Notes under the pieces: generated by a model | The model's database searches: none | What the model was told of the DNA's origin: nothing | Seen by the model: only the letters and a program-made list of their open reading frames with translations | Made by a program: the position numbers and the translations under genes | Shown here: piece by piece, positions 24,179 to 32,875 of the stretch | How the letters are laid out: the number at the start of each line of letters is the position of its first letter | Numbering within the stretch: the first letter of the stretch is position 1 | NCBI RefSeq assembly: GCF_008065375.1 | Contig: NZ_VJYI01000041.1 | Span: forward strand, 1 to 53,926 | Origin: Nonomuraea sp. SYSU D8015 | GTDB lineage: Bacteria; Actinomycetota; Actinomycetes; Streptosporangiales; Streptosporangiaceae | Direction of reading: 5' to 3' | Length of the DNA stretch: 53,926 bases

Positions 24179-26494
24179 TCACCCCTGGTCGAGGTCGCGT
24201 GAGGACCAGGTTTTGACGATCTGCGACCGGGACGTGAAGTTCAGCTTGCGGAGGATGTTCTCGACGTGGCACTCCGCGGTGCGTTGCGAGATGACCAGGG
24301 CGTCGGCGATCTCCTTGTTGCTGAGGCCCTTGGCGACGCACTCGGCGATCTCCCGTTCCCTGCGGGTGAGGAGGGAGGCCATGTCGGACTCGGGCGGGCG
24401 GGCCTCCGGGCGCCGGCCGCGCCTCTCCTCCAGCGCGAAGGCGGCGGCCTGGTCGGGGGTGAGCTGCGCGCCGCGGTCGAAGGCCGCCGTGAACCGCTCT
24501 TCCCTGAGGTGTTCCCTGAGGGTGGCCGCGCACCGGTCGTGGGCGCCGGCCAGGTGCCCGACCCCGGACAGCGACGTGCCGATCGACCGCCAGACCCCGT
24601 GAGCGGCGCCCAGCATCTGGGCGGCCTGCTCGTACTGCTTGTCGTCGGCGAGGATCCAGGCCAGTCCCTCGACGCACTGGGCGAGGCCCAGATGGTCGTT
24701 GCAGCGCAGCTTCAGCCGCACGGCGTCCCGCATCATGGCCGCGGCGTCCCGGAGCGCGCCCTGCCGCCATCGGCCGAGGGCCGTGACCCACAGCGCGTAG
24801 GAGACCGACCACTCGGCGTTCGCCTCCCTGGCCGTCTCCAGCACCTCCTCGCAGAGCTCCGTGGAGCGTGGATCGTCCTTGAGCACGGCGGTCATGGCCA
24901 GTTGGAAGAGCACCACGAACACGTGCCCCCGATGGCCGAGGGCGCGACGCCGCACGAGGGCCTCCTCCAGGAGCGTGAAGGCCCGGTCGAAGTCTCCCGC
25001 CAGCAACGCGGCGAACCCCGTGATGTGGATCGTGCCGGCGAGCTGGGCCTCGTCGCCCAGCCGCGTCGCCAGCGTCCGGCACTCCTCCAGCAGCGGCTTG
25101 GCGGCCTCCTGGTCGCCCCGCAGCAGTACCAGCCACGCGTCGACCCACAGGGCCTTGGCCCGGACGGCCCCGGCGTCCGGCTCCAGCGCGAGCCCCCGCT
25201 CCAGCCAATGGTGGCCTTCGCTCGGGGAGCTCCACGAGAGCCGGTGGCTCCACATCGCGGCGGCGATCTCCAGCGCGGCCCAGGCCTCGCCGGGCTCGCT
25301 CAGGCAGAACTCCAGCGCGGCCCGCACATTGGCCTGCTCCTGGGACAGGCGGCCGAGCCACGTCATCTGGTGCTCGCCGAACCACTCCTCCTCCGCCCGC
25401 GCCGCCAGGCTCCGGCACCAGTCGCGGTGGCGCAGCCGAAGGTCCTTGGCGTGGCCGGAGGCGACGAGCCGGTCCCATCCGTAATGGCGGATCGTGTCCA
25501 GCATGTCGAAGCGCACGGCAGGGCCCTGCCCGCGGCGCTGCACGATCGACTTGCCGACCAGCCGCCCCAGCACGTCCAGCACGTGGTCCCAGGCCGCCTC
25601 CTCCCCGGAGCACACGTACTCGATCGCCTCCAGGCCGCAGCCGCCGGAGAAGACCGACAGGCGCTCCCACAGCACCCGCTCCTCGGGGGTGCACAGGTCG
25701 TAGCTCCAGTCCAGCAGCGCCCGCAGCGTCTTCTGCCGCGGCGGCGCGGTGGTCGGCCCGGTCGTCAGCAGCCGGAACCGGTCCTCGAGGCGGTCGACGA
25801 TCTGCTGCACGGACAGCACCAGCACGCGCGCCGCCGCGAGCTCGATGGCCAGGGGGATGCCGTCCAGCCGCCGGCACAGCCGCGCAACGGCCGGGAAGTT
25901 GGCGTCGTCGACCTTGAACCCGGGCACGACCGACGAGGCCCGGTCCTCGAACAGCCGCACCGCCTCGTTCTGCAGGAGCCCCTCGCCGGACGGCTCGGCG
26001 TCCCCCGGCACCGTCAGCGGCGGCACCTCGAGGACCTGCTCCCCGGCGTTACGGAGCGGCTCCCGGCTGGTGGCCAGCATCCGCAGCCCGGGGGCGATGG
26101 CCAGCAGGTCGCCGGCGAGTGCGGCGCACTGGGGGAGCAGGTGCTCGCAGTTGTCCATCACCACCAGGAGACTCTTGTCCTCCAGGCATTCGGTGAGGAC
26201 CTCCATGTCCGGCAGCGGGCATCCGAGGGTGCTGGAGACCTCGTTGATGAGAAGGTCCCCGGCCGTCAGCGGCGCCAGGTCGATGAACCAGACCCCGTCG
26301 GGGAACTCCCGGGACAGCTCCCCGGCGATCCGCTGCGCCAGCCGGGTCTTGCCCACCCCGCCCACGCCCACCAGGGTCAGCATCCGGCCGGTGGAGAGCA
26401 AGCGCTTGCCCTCGGCGAGTTCACGCCTGCGACCTATGAAGCTGGTGAGCTCAAGCGGCAGATTCCCCGTGCGCGTTCGCGCCGTCGCCCCCAT
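24179..26494 (-). CDS. NB-ARC/LuxR-type transcriptional regulator
   Basis: 771 residues from ATG 26494, with GGAG upstream. Residues about 12-330 are an NB-ARC/AAA-like ATPase: TSFIGRRRELAEGKRLLSTG, Walker A GVGGVGKT, DNCEHLLPQCAAL, and the ARC segment GIPLAIELAAARVLVLSVQQ. Residues about 400-690 are helical TPR-like repeats. Residues about 705-765 are a LuxR/FixJ helix-turn-helix (LTRREREIAECVAKGLSNKE, then ISQRTAECHVENILRKLNF). This is the actinobacterial 'helix-turn-helix transcriptional regulator with ATPase' group that responds to signals through ATP-dependent oligomerisation. Its targets may be the ABC importer 92 bp downstream or genes elsewhere. Confidence 0.88.
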   Translation of the reverse strand: MGATARTRTGNLPLELTSFIGRRRELAEGKRLLSTGRMLTLVGVGGVGKTRLAQRIAGELSREFPDGVWFIDLAPLTAGDLLINEVSSTLGCPLPDMEVLTECLEDKSLLVVMDNCEHLLPQCAALAGDLLAIAPGLRMLATSREPLRNAGEQVLEVPPLTVPGDAEPSGEGLLQNEAVRLFEDRASSVVPGFKVDDANFPAVARLCRRLDGIPLAIELAAARVLVLSVQQIVDRLEDRFRLLTTGPTTAPPRQKTLRALLDWSYDLCTPEERVLWERLSVFSGGCGLEAIEYVCSGEEAAWDHVLDVLGRLVGKSIVQRRGQGPAVRFDMLDTIRHYGWDRLVASGHAKDLRLRHRDWCRSLAARAEEEWFGEHQMTWLGRLSQEQANVRAALEFCLSEPGEAWAALEIAAAMWSHRLSWSSPSEGHHWLERGLALEPDAGAVRAKALWVDAWLVLLRGDQEAAKPLLEECRTLATRLGDEAQLAGTIHITGFAALLAGDFDRAFTLLEEALVRRRALGHRGHVFVVLFQLAMTAVLKDDPRSTELCEEVLETAREANAEWSVSYALWVTALGRWRQGALRDAAAMMRDAVRLKLRCNDHLGLAQCVEGLAWILADDKQYEQAAQMLGAAHGVWRSIGTSLSGVGHLAGAHDRCAATLREHLREERFTAAFDRGAQLTPDQAAAFALEERRGRRPEARPPESDMASLLTRREREIAECVAKGLSNKEIADALVISQRTAECHVENILRKLNFTSRSQIVKTWSSRDLDQG

Positions 26495-26769
26495 AGCACC
26501 ACACTCCACGGTCCTCGCCCTAGGTACCGCTACCCCCGGCGGGCAATGCCATGACAGGGCGGACGCAAACCCTGCCCTTGTGAGGCCCCTGCCCGCCACG
26601 CGCGGCTGAACACATGCCCACGCCCACGCACTCGGCCCTCCCCGGCGGCACCGGCTCCGCGCGTGCCGGAGAAGGCACGACAGCGCGGCTTCCCCAAGGG
26701 CCCTCCGGTCGACTACGGCGGGTGAGGAGGAGCCGAGGGCGCTCGTGACGAGGTGCCGAAAAGCGGGCC

Positions 26770-27690
26770 CTAACGGGATTTCACCCGCGACGACGGCGTG
26801 GCCGGCGCCTTCGGGCGGCCGACGCGGGCCACGTGCAGGAGCGACAGGGGGTCGGCCACCTCCAGCCGCTCCGCCAGCACCTCCCGGGTGGGCGCGCAGT
26901 CGATGAGCTGGCTCAGCGGGTGCGTGGTGTAGCCGAGGCCGGACAGCGTCAGCCAGTGCCGCATCAGCACGCGGCCCTGCTCCACCTCGTCGCCGGGCGG
27001 GCCGACCAGCACCAGCACGTCCCCGTCGTAGTCCAGCAGCCCCCGGGAGGCCCCGGCCAGCAGCCGGGGGAGCCCCAGGGGACGCAACGCCGGATACAGA
27101 GCGAGCGAGGCCCGCAGGGCGAGCGCCTCGAACCGGCTCAAGGCCAGCGCGCGGTCGCTGAGGCCGTCGAGCAGGTAGCGGCGGTGCCGCCGGGTGAGCC
27201 GCAGCCAGGCACGCAGCTCCCGCGTCACCTCGCCGTCGCCGAACTGGTGCAGGTCCGCCGCGTGCAGCAGGTCCGCCAGGTCCCGGCAGGCCACCCGGCG
27301 CGTCCCGGCCAGCCCCTCGGCCACGTCGTCCGGCAGCCGTCCCGGGTGGTACTCGCCGCGGTTCGCGCCGCGCGCCCGCACGTCCGCCGTGGTGAACGGC
27401 GTCTCGTACGGCTCGGCCGCCTCCTGCAGCCAGCCTGCGCGCCGCGGCCCGGGATCCGGGCGGAAGCCCACGGACAGGCCCGCGTCCGCGCACACGATCA
27501 GGCAGCACTCCACGAACGCGCCCAGGCTGAGGCGCAGGTCGCGGCCCGTGGGGTCGCTGATGGGCAGCGCCCTGTCCGGGTCCCAGCCGACCGCGACCGC
27601 GTCGCCGGTGTAGATCAACGTCCAGGGCTGGGTGTTGTGCGCGCTGGGCGCACGCCAGAAGTCGGGCTCCAGCGCCCGCAGCTCGTCCAC
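26770..27690 (-). CDS. Nitroreductase-like (Acg-type) flavoprotein
   Basis: 306 residues from GTG 27690, directly after the preceding stop (TGAGTG). The opening APSAHNTQPWTLIY is the nitroreductase FMN-binding motif. LSLGAFVECCLIVCADAGLS and LMRHWLTLSGLGYTTHPLSQ match the Acg/Rv2032-like members, which have a duplicated and often degenerate fold and may bind rather than turn over FMN. It is the last gene of a tightly coupled four-gene operon with a PaaK-like ligase, an ABM-like protein and an acyltransferase-like protein. A reductive or flavin-handling step in that pathway is inference. The 275 bp upstream of 26770, towards the LuxR gene, contain nothing I can identify. Confidence 0.75.
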   Translation of the reverse strand: MDELRALEPDFWRAPSAHNTQPWTLIYTGDAVAVGWDPDRALPISDPTGRDLRLSLGAFVECCLIVCADAGLSVGFRPDPGPRRAGWLQEAAEPYETPFTTADVRARGANRGEYHPGRLPDDVAEGLAGTRRVACRDLADLLHAADLHQFGDGEVTRELRAWLRLTRRHRRYLLDGLSDRALALSRFEALALRASLALYPALRPLGLPRLLAGASRGLLDYDGDVLVLVGPPGDEVEQGRVLMRHWLTLSGLGYTTHPLSQLIDCAPTREVLAERLEVADPLSLLHVARVGRPKAPATPSSRVKSR

Positions 27691-28764
27691 TCAGAGGTCC
27701 TTGGCGTAGAAGGTGTAGCCGTGCAGCGGGCGCCCGCCCATCGCGACGTACTGGGCGGCGGAGCCGGGGTTGGTGCGCTCGACGTACGTGCTGCGCAACG
27801 TGTGGTACCCGCCCCGGCGCAGCCCCTCGTGCAGCTCACGCGAGAGCAGCCGCATGTAGCCGTGGCCCTGCTCCTCCGGGACGGTGCCCTTGATGACGAG
27901 CACCGCCTCGCGCCGGTAACGGGAGCGGGTGGCGAGCAGGCGGAGCTGGTTCAGCAGATGCAGATCGCCCCGGCATTTCACGACGAACTCTGAAATGTCG
28001 GGCAGGCAGAGCACGAACGCGATCGGCCGCTCCGCCTTCGTCAGGTACAGCAGCAGCGCCTCGTCGAGCAGGTGCGCCAGCCCGTCCGTCTGCGCCGCCA
28101 GCTGCTCGGCGGAGATCTCGGTGTAGTAGCCGAGCTGCGCGAAACTGGCGTTGAGCATCTCGCGCAGGATCGGCAGCTGCTCCTGGACGCGCCTCCGGTC
28201 GCCCCGGTGCACCCGCAGCCCCTCGGCCTCGATCCGCCGGTCGTCGAAGTCGAACACCGGCTTGTCCGGCACCGGGCAGATCCAGGTGTCGGACTCGAAC
28301 CGGCGGGCGAACCCGTACGCCTCGTACGCGACCGGGTAGTACGGATGGTTCCACGCGCTGTCGATGAAACCGCGCTCGCCGAAGCCCGAGGTGATGACGC
28401 CGCCCGCCTGGTTGGGCAGCAGCGAGACCGGGCCGAACGCGGTCTGCCGCCCCGCGGCGCGCCCGGCGGCGCAGACGGCGTCGAACAGCTCCTCGGCCGC
28501 TCCCTCCGCGAACTCCGTCAGCCCGAACAGCTGCGCCGGCCGGCCCAGCTCGGCGTCCAGCGCGGCGTCCGTGTGCAGCGTCGTGCGCGCCACCACCTGA
28601 CCGCGCCGCCGCAGCACGTACATCGGCACGCCCTGCCGGAACCACGTGCGGACCTGCGCGTGCAGCGGCGGGACGAAACGCGGCTCGCCCCGGTAGAGGC
28701 GGTCGGTCAGGGTGAGGAACTCGCGCAGCCCGCGGCGGGAGCCGACGCGCTCCAGCGCCGTCAC
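27691..28764 (-). CDS. GNAT-like acyltransferase family protein
   Basis: 357 residues from GTG 28764, which overlaps the preceding stop by four bases (GTGA). The N-terminal part reads LREFLTLTDRLYRGEPRFVP then PLHAQVRTWF, a pattern of large GNAT-fold proteins annotated as hypothetical or N-acetyltransferase-like. Later segments include FGPVSLLPNQAGGVITSGFG, YYPVAYEAYGFARRFESDTW and, near the end, EEQGHGYMRLLSRELHEGLR. The last resembles the acyl-CoA-binding end of the fold and precedes YVERTNPGSAAQYVAMGGRP. It probably transfers an acyl group supplied by the PaaK-like ligase two genes upstream; the substrate is unknown. Confidence 0.65.
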   Translation of the reverse strand: MTALERVGSRRGLREFLTLTDRLYRGEPRFVPPLHAQVRTWFRQGVPMYVLRRRGQVVARTTLHTDAALDAELGRPAQLFGLTEFAEGAAEELFDAVCAAGRAAGRQTAFGPVSLLPNQAGGVITSGFGERGFIDSAWNHPYYPVAYEAYGFARRFESDTWICPVPDKPVFDFDDRRIEAEGLRVHRGDRRRVQEQLPILREMLNASFAQLGYYTEISAEQLAAQTDGLAHLLDEALLLYLTKAERPIAFVLCLPDISEFVVKCRGDLHLLNQLRLLATRSRYRREAVLVIKGTVPEEQGHGYMRLLSRELHEGLRRGGYHTLRSTYVERTNPGSAAQYVAMGGRPLHGYTFYAKDL

Positions 28765-29207
28765 TTCCGCCTCACCCGCGGCCCTTCGCCGTCCTCCGTC
28801 GACAGCGGCGTGAACGTCTCGATGTGCGCCATCGGGCCGCCCTCGGCCCGCCAGATCCCGTTGCTGTAGCCCTCGGGCTCGGCGTTGTAGAGCCGGATGT
28901 AGCCGCCCGTGGCGTTCTTCGTGCCGTCGGTCACCCACCGCATGAGCTTGCGGTGGTGCCGGCTGCGGGCGAAGCGCAACAGCGCATCGCGGTCCTCGAA
29001 GAACGCCAGCGTGCCGAGCGTGTACGGGAACTCCCAGTAGATCTTGTGCCAGCAGTAGCCGCGCATCCGCTTCATGTCGCGCACCATGCGGAACCACGTC
29101 AGCGTCAGCGTGAATATCGACAACGGCCCCCGGTAGCGGGTGGCCCCGACGAACATCGCCGTCGCCTGCCCCTGCGGCGGCGTCCTGCTGAAATCGGTGG
29201 TCCTCAT
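28761..29207 (-). CDS. ABM-fold (monooxygenase-like) protein
   Basis: 148 residues from ATG 29207, sharing ATGA with the ligase stop. The protein reads MFVGATRYRGPLSIFTLTLT, WFRMVRDMKRMRGYCWHKIY, GTLAFFEDRDALLRFARSRH, then HHRKLMRWVTDGTK. This is the layout of a dimeric alpha+beta barrel of the antibiotic-biosynthesis-monooxygenase or spheroidene-monooxygenase-like (CrtA) kind. Several His and Trp residues in the second half could bind heme or substrate. Inside a ligase/acyltransferase/nitroreductase operon, an oxidation or aldoxime-type step is plausible but not shown. Confidence 0.6.
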   Translation of the reverse strand: MRTTDFSRTPPQGQATAMFVGATRYRGPLSIFTLTLTWFRMVRDMKRMRGYCWHKIYWEFPYTLGTLAFFEDRDALLRFARSRHHRKLMRWVTDGTKNATGGYIRLYNAEPEGYSNGIWRAEGGPMAHIETFTPLSTEDGEGPRVRRK

Positions 29208-30742
29208 GCGTCCTTCACCAGGTAGACGTTCTTCATCTTGGTGAGCCCGGTGAACGGGCCCTCACCCAGGTCGTAGGTCCTGACCCGCAGGTCGGCGGCC
29301 GTCGGGTCCTCCTTGAGCGACTCGGCGAAGTCGCGCGAGACGGCGCTCAGGTGGGCGACGACGCCCTTGCGGCAGATGGCCGCCAGCTCCTCGCGGTCGA
29401 CGTCGCCGCGTACCTCGAGGTTGATCACGGGACGATACTCCAGGCCCGGCAGCTCCTCCAGCGACAGGCAGAACCTGTTGATCGCGGCGGCGTACGGATT
29501 GCCCTGGTAGAGGCCGTACTCGACGTCCTGCGGATACAGGTTCGCCCCCATGTAGGAGATCGTCGAGTCCTTGCGGCCGAACAGGAACAGCAGCGGCAGG
29601 TTGAGCCGCTCGTCGGTCCACGCGCGCTCGTACTCCTCCGCGCCGAGGGCTTCGCGCACCTCGGCGAGGGTGTGGAGCCGGGCCTCGTCGCCGACGTTGT
29701 AACGGAGCTTGGGCTGCAGGCAGCTCTTGGTGTTGATGGTGCACAGCAGCTCGCCCTCCGCGTTCACCTCCAGGAACGTCTCCAGCGGGTTGTAGTGGAA
29801 GATCATCGGCAGCCGCTGCTCGCCAGGGCCCAGCAGCCGGTCGCGCAGCTTCTGGTCGGTGGCCAGGCGCTTGCGCAGCCACACGCTGAACCCGCTCTCG
29901 GCGCCCATGCCGATGGTCAGATCGCTGGCGCCGTAGCCGGAGCGCACCTCCTCGAAGCGCTCCTCCAGGTAGTCGCGCAGCGCCTCGGTCATGCCCTCGC
30001 CGCCGACCATCCCGCGGATGCGGTAGTCCCGCCACGGGAAGCCCGTCTCGTCGAGCCGGTCGCGCAGGTGCTTGAGGAACGGCGGGTACGCGGCCACCAC
30101 GTAGTCGTAGCCGGGCCCGAAGTGCTCCAGCGTGTCGGCGATCTTCTCCAGGTCGGGGCCGGTGTTCTTGACCATCGCGATGCGGGCCATGGCCGTGCCC
30201 GTGGTGGTGCCGGTGGCCCAGGCGCCCATCGAGTACGCGTTGATCACGAACAGCCTCTTGCCGGGGAAGACCAGCTCGATGTACCCGGCGGCGTTGCGGT
30301 AGATGCCCTTGAGCTCACGCGGCCCGCGGACCCAGTTGTACGGCTTGCCGCTCGACCCCGACGACTCGTCCACGATCACGCCCGCCCGGTGCAGCCTGCC
30401 CTCCTGGCAGCGGCTCTCCTCGTCGTAGGCGCCGGCGTAGTTGTGCTTGGTGGTCTCGGGGAAGTCCTCCAGCCGCCTGGCGTGCTCGGCGCCGTGCTCC
30501 CGCAGGAAGTGACGGTAGGCCGGCACGTCCACGGCGGCGAACTGGCAGGCCACCCTGGCATGCCGGGCGGCCACCCGGTCCAGCGCGGGATGGTAGGTGC
30601 GCGCGACGAGCCGCCAGACGGCGGGATGCATCGCGCCCAGCCGGTACGCGCCGGTCAGGAACCAGGAGTAGGCCTGGAGCCTGACCCTGCGCCAGCGCTG
30701 GCGGGGGGTGAGCGGCCCGAGGAAGGGGCTGAGGCGGGTCAT
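29204..30742 (-). CDS. PaaK/CapK-like adenylate-forming ligase
   Basis: 512 residues from ATG 30742. The adenylation motif SSGSSGKPYNW (residues about 130-140) is the P-loop of phenylacetate-CoA-ligase-type enzymes. Later core motifs include GGEGMTEALRDYLEERF, RSGYGASDLTIGMG, LRYNVGDEARLH and LFGRKDSTISYMGANLYPQD, the last being the hinge before the C-terminal lid. It should activate a carboxylic acid with ATP as the acyl adenylate and pass it to CoA or directly to an acceptor. It is the first gene of the four-gene operon running down to 26770, whose members all overlap or abut. No carrier protein is present, so a CoA thioester or direct amide product is likelier than an assembly line. Confidence 0.82.
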   Translation of the reverse strand: MTRLSPFLGPLTPRQRWRRVRLQAYSWFLTGAYRLGAMHPAVWRLVARTYHPALDRVAARHARVACQFAAVDVPAYRHFLREHGAEHARRLEDFPETTKHNYAGAYDEESRCQEGRLHRAGVIVDESSGSSGKPYNWVRGPRELKGIYRNAAGYIELVFPGKRLFVINAYSMGAWATGTTTGTAMARIAMVKNTGPDLEKIADTLEHFGPGYDYVVAAYPPFLKHLRDRLDETGFPWRDYRIRGMVGGEGMTEALRDYLEERFEEVRSGYGASDLTIGMGAESGFSVWLRKRLATDQKLRDRLLGPGEQRLPMIFHYNPLETFLEVNAEGELLCTINTKSCLQPKLRYNVGDEARLHTLAEVREALGAEEYERAWTDERLNLPLLFLFGRKDSTISYMGANLYPQDVEYGLYQGNPYAAAINRFCLSLEELPGLEYRPVINLEVRGDVDREELAAICRKGVVAHLSAVSRDFAESLKEDPTAADLRVRTYDLGEGPFTGLTKMKNVYLVKDA

Positions 30743-30901
30743 GACAGGTGAGGTTAGCGATGCCCGATTGGAGATCACTGAAAGGCGACTTGAACGACAT
30801 GGGCGGAATCCCGGACCGCGGCGGATCGCCTCCCCACGAATGCGGCACGGATTCTTCCGCATTAGCCCCTACCGTGAAGTCCACCCGATGAGGAGGACAC
30901 G

Positions 30902-32026
30902 GTGATCGAACTGTCATGGCCGCAGGTGAGTGCGCGACGGCTGGAGCGGGCCGGGCTCGGCTCCCCGAGACACGCGGAGCCGGCCGAGGTGGTGGCCGCG
31001 ATGTGCGGGGCGCACGCTCAGGTCATGTCGGCCGCCGAGCTCTCCGTCGGCCTGCGGCTCGGCGGCGTGACGCGGGCGCACGTGCGCGAGGCGCTGTGGG
31101 GCGCGCGCACCCTGGTCAAGACGTACGGGCCGCGCGGCACCGTGCACCTGCTGCCCGCGGGCGACCTGCCCATGTGGGTGGGAGCGCTGTCGTCCGTACC
31201 GAACCCGCACCGCGGCGCCCCGCCGGCCATCAGGATGACGCCCGAGCAGATCGACCAGGTGGTGGCGGCGATCCGTGAGGTGCTCGACGGGGCCGAGCTG
31301 ACCATCGACGAGCTGAGCGACGCGGTCGTCGCCGCCACCGGCCCGTGGGCCGGCGACCTCGTCATGCCCGCGTTCCAGGGCATGTGGCCGCGCTGGCGGA
31401 TGGCGATGCACCTGGCGGCGCACCGGGGCGCGTTCGTCTTCGGCGCGGGCAGGGGCCGCAAGGTCACCTACACCGCCGCGCCCGCGACACCGCCCGTGCC
31501 GGACGCTCCCGCCCGGCTGGTCCGGAGCTACCTGACGGCGTACGGGCCGGCCACACCCGAGCAGTTCGCGCAGTGGGTCGAGGCGCCGGTGCGGTGGGCG
31601 GCCCAGGCGTTCGAGACGGCGGGGGTGGAGGAGGTGCTGTTCGAGGGGCGGCCGGCCTGGGTGGTCGCGGGCGACACGGCGGTGCCCGAGGACCCGCCGC
31701 GGGGCGTGCGGCTGCTGCCGTACTTCGACGCGTACGTGGTGGCCGGGCGGCCGCGCGAGCTGCTCTACCCGGGCGCGGCGGCGAAGCGGGCGCTGTCCGG
31801 CGGCCAGGCGGGGAACTACCCGGTGCTGCTCGTGGACGGGACCGTGAGCGGCGTCTGGCACCAGCGGCGCTCCGGCAGCAAGATCGACATCACGGTGGAG
31901 CCGCTCCGCGACCTCACCGCCGGCCAGCTGCGGGAGCTGGACGAGCAGGTGGAACGGGTGGCCGAGGTGCTGGAGGGCCGGCCACGGCTGACCATCGGCT
32001 CGGTGACGGTCGGCCCGCACGCGTGA
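30902..32026 (+). CDS. Winged-helix, AlkZ-like DNA glycosylase family protein
   Basis: 374 residues from GTG 30902, with GAGGAGG six bases upstream. The protein has the PF06224 pattern: SARRLERAGLGSPRHAEPAE, VVAAMCGAHAQVMSAAELSV, RTLVKTYGPRGTVHLLPAGD, RGVRLLPYFDAYVVAGRPRE and the late GVWHQRRSGSKIDITVEPLR. Family members such as AlkZ unhook interstrand crosslinks using winged-helix modules and a Gln-containing active-site loop. The HAQVMS segment may correspond to it, but a second catalytic Gln is not obvious, so activity should not be assumed. It diverges from the PaaK operon, with a 160-bp gap. Confidence 0.75.
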   Translation: MIELSWPQVSARRLERAGLGSPRHAEPAEVVAAMCGAHAQVMSAAELSVGLRLGGVTRAHVREALWGARTLVKTYGPRGTVHLLPAGDLPMWVGALSSVPNPHRGAPPAIRMTPEQIDQVVAAIREVLDGAELTIDELSDAVVAATGPWAGDLVMPAFQGMWPRWRMAMHLAAHRGAFVFGAGRGRKVTYTAAPATPPVPDAPARLVRSYLTAYGPATPEQFAQWVEAPVRWAAQAFETAGVEEVLFEGRPAWVVAGDTAVPEDPPRGVRLLPYFDAYVVAGRPRELLYPGAAAKRALSGGQAGNYPVLLVDGTVSGVWHQRRSGSKIDITVEPLRDLTAGQLRELDEQVERVAEVLEGRPRLTIGSVTVGPHA

Positions 32027-32069
32027 CACTCCCTATCACTGCCTAACATGCCGTACTCTAGGGAGTGTT

Positions 32070-32471
32070 ATGGAGCAATACACCGTGGAGCAGGCGGCCG
32101 GACTGCTGGGGCTGCACGTCAAGACCGTGCGGAACTACGTCCGCGACGGGCGCCTGCCTGCCGTGCGGATCGGCAAGCAGTACCGGATCGCCAAGGACCA
32201 CCTGGCGGCCTTCGCCGGGATCCCGGTCGGCGCTCCGGAGATGCGGCGGCACGCCGAAGTGTCCAGCATCGTGGAGGTCGACGGCCTCGACAGGCGCGCG
32301 ATGGACCGGATCAGCACGATGGTCATGGGATCCCTCGCCGGGCGGCCGCACGGGGTGCGTGTGGAATTCGTCTACGACGAGGAACGCGCGCACCTGAAGA
32401 TCATCGTGCTGGGCGGGCTCGAGGTGAGCGCCCAGGTGCTGCGGATCATCGACGCGCTGGTGCGGGACTGA
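32070..32471 (+). CDS. Excisionase/MerR-type HTH regulator
   Basis: 133 residues from ATG 32070. The first 50 residues are an excisionase/MerR-like helix-turn-helix (YTVEQAAGLLGLHVKTVRNY, VRDGRLPAVRIGKQYRIAKD). The remaining 80 residues form an alpha/beta sensor-like domain (VSSIVEVDGLDRRAMDRIST, RVEFVYDEERAHLKIIVLGG). Despite the 'excisionase' HTH, it is not near the integrase; it pairs with the DUF4180 gene 52 bp downstream, an arrangement common in actinobacteria. It probably autoregulates the pair. Confidence 0.75.
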   Translation: MEQYTVEQAAGLLGLHVKTVRNYVRDGRLPAVRIGKQYRIAKDHLAAFAGIPVGAPEMRRHAEVSSIVEVDGLDRRAMDRISTMVMGSLAGRPHGVRVEFVYDEERAHLKIIVLGGLEVSAQVLRIIDALVRD

Positions 32472-32523
32472 GGGCGGCTCCCCGCCCACACCCGAAAGAT
32501 CATGGACTTCCTGGAGACCACCC

Positions 32524-32865
32524 ATGCCTGACGACGGCCTGTACATATGCGCGCCCGACGGCCCGCTCCTGCGCAGCAACCGGGACGCGCTCGACCTCAT
32601 CGGCGAGGCGTGGGGGAGCGGCGCCACCTGGGTCGCCGTGCCCGCCGAACGCCTGCACGACGACTTCTTCTCCCTGCGCACCGGCGTGGCCGGGGAGATC
32701 GCGCAGAAGTTCGTCAACTACCGGCTCGGCCTGGCGATCGTCGGGGACATCTCCCGCTTCACCGAGGTCAGCTCGGCCCTGCGCGCCTGGGTGCTGGAGT
32801 CGAACCGGGGCGACCACCTCTGGTTCGTCCGCGACCTGGACGAGCTCGCGGCCCGGCGCGCCTGA
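32524..32865 (+). CDS. DUF4180 family protein
   Basis: 113 residues from ATG 32524, with GGAG about ten bases upstream. The chain (LYICAPDGPLLRSNRDALDL, GSGATWVAVPAERLHDDFFS, LRTGVAGEIAQKFVNYRLGL, LWFVRDLDELAAR) spans the whole DUF4180 domain, a small cytoplasmic alpha/beta fold of unknown function. The gene follows the HTH gene on the same strand, so the two probably form a small operon. It converges with the TetR gene ten bases away. Confidence 0.78.
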   Translation: MPDDGLYICAPDGPLLRSNRDALDLIGEAWGSGATWVAVPAERLHDDFFSLRTGVAGEIAQKFVNYRLGLAIVGDISRFTEVSSALRAWVLESNRGDHLWFVRDLDELAARRA

Positions 32866-32875
32866 GCCAGGAAGG

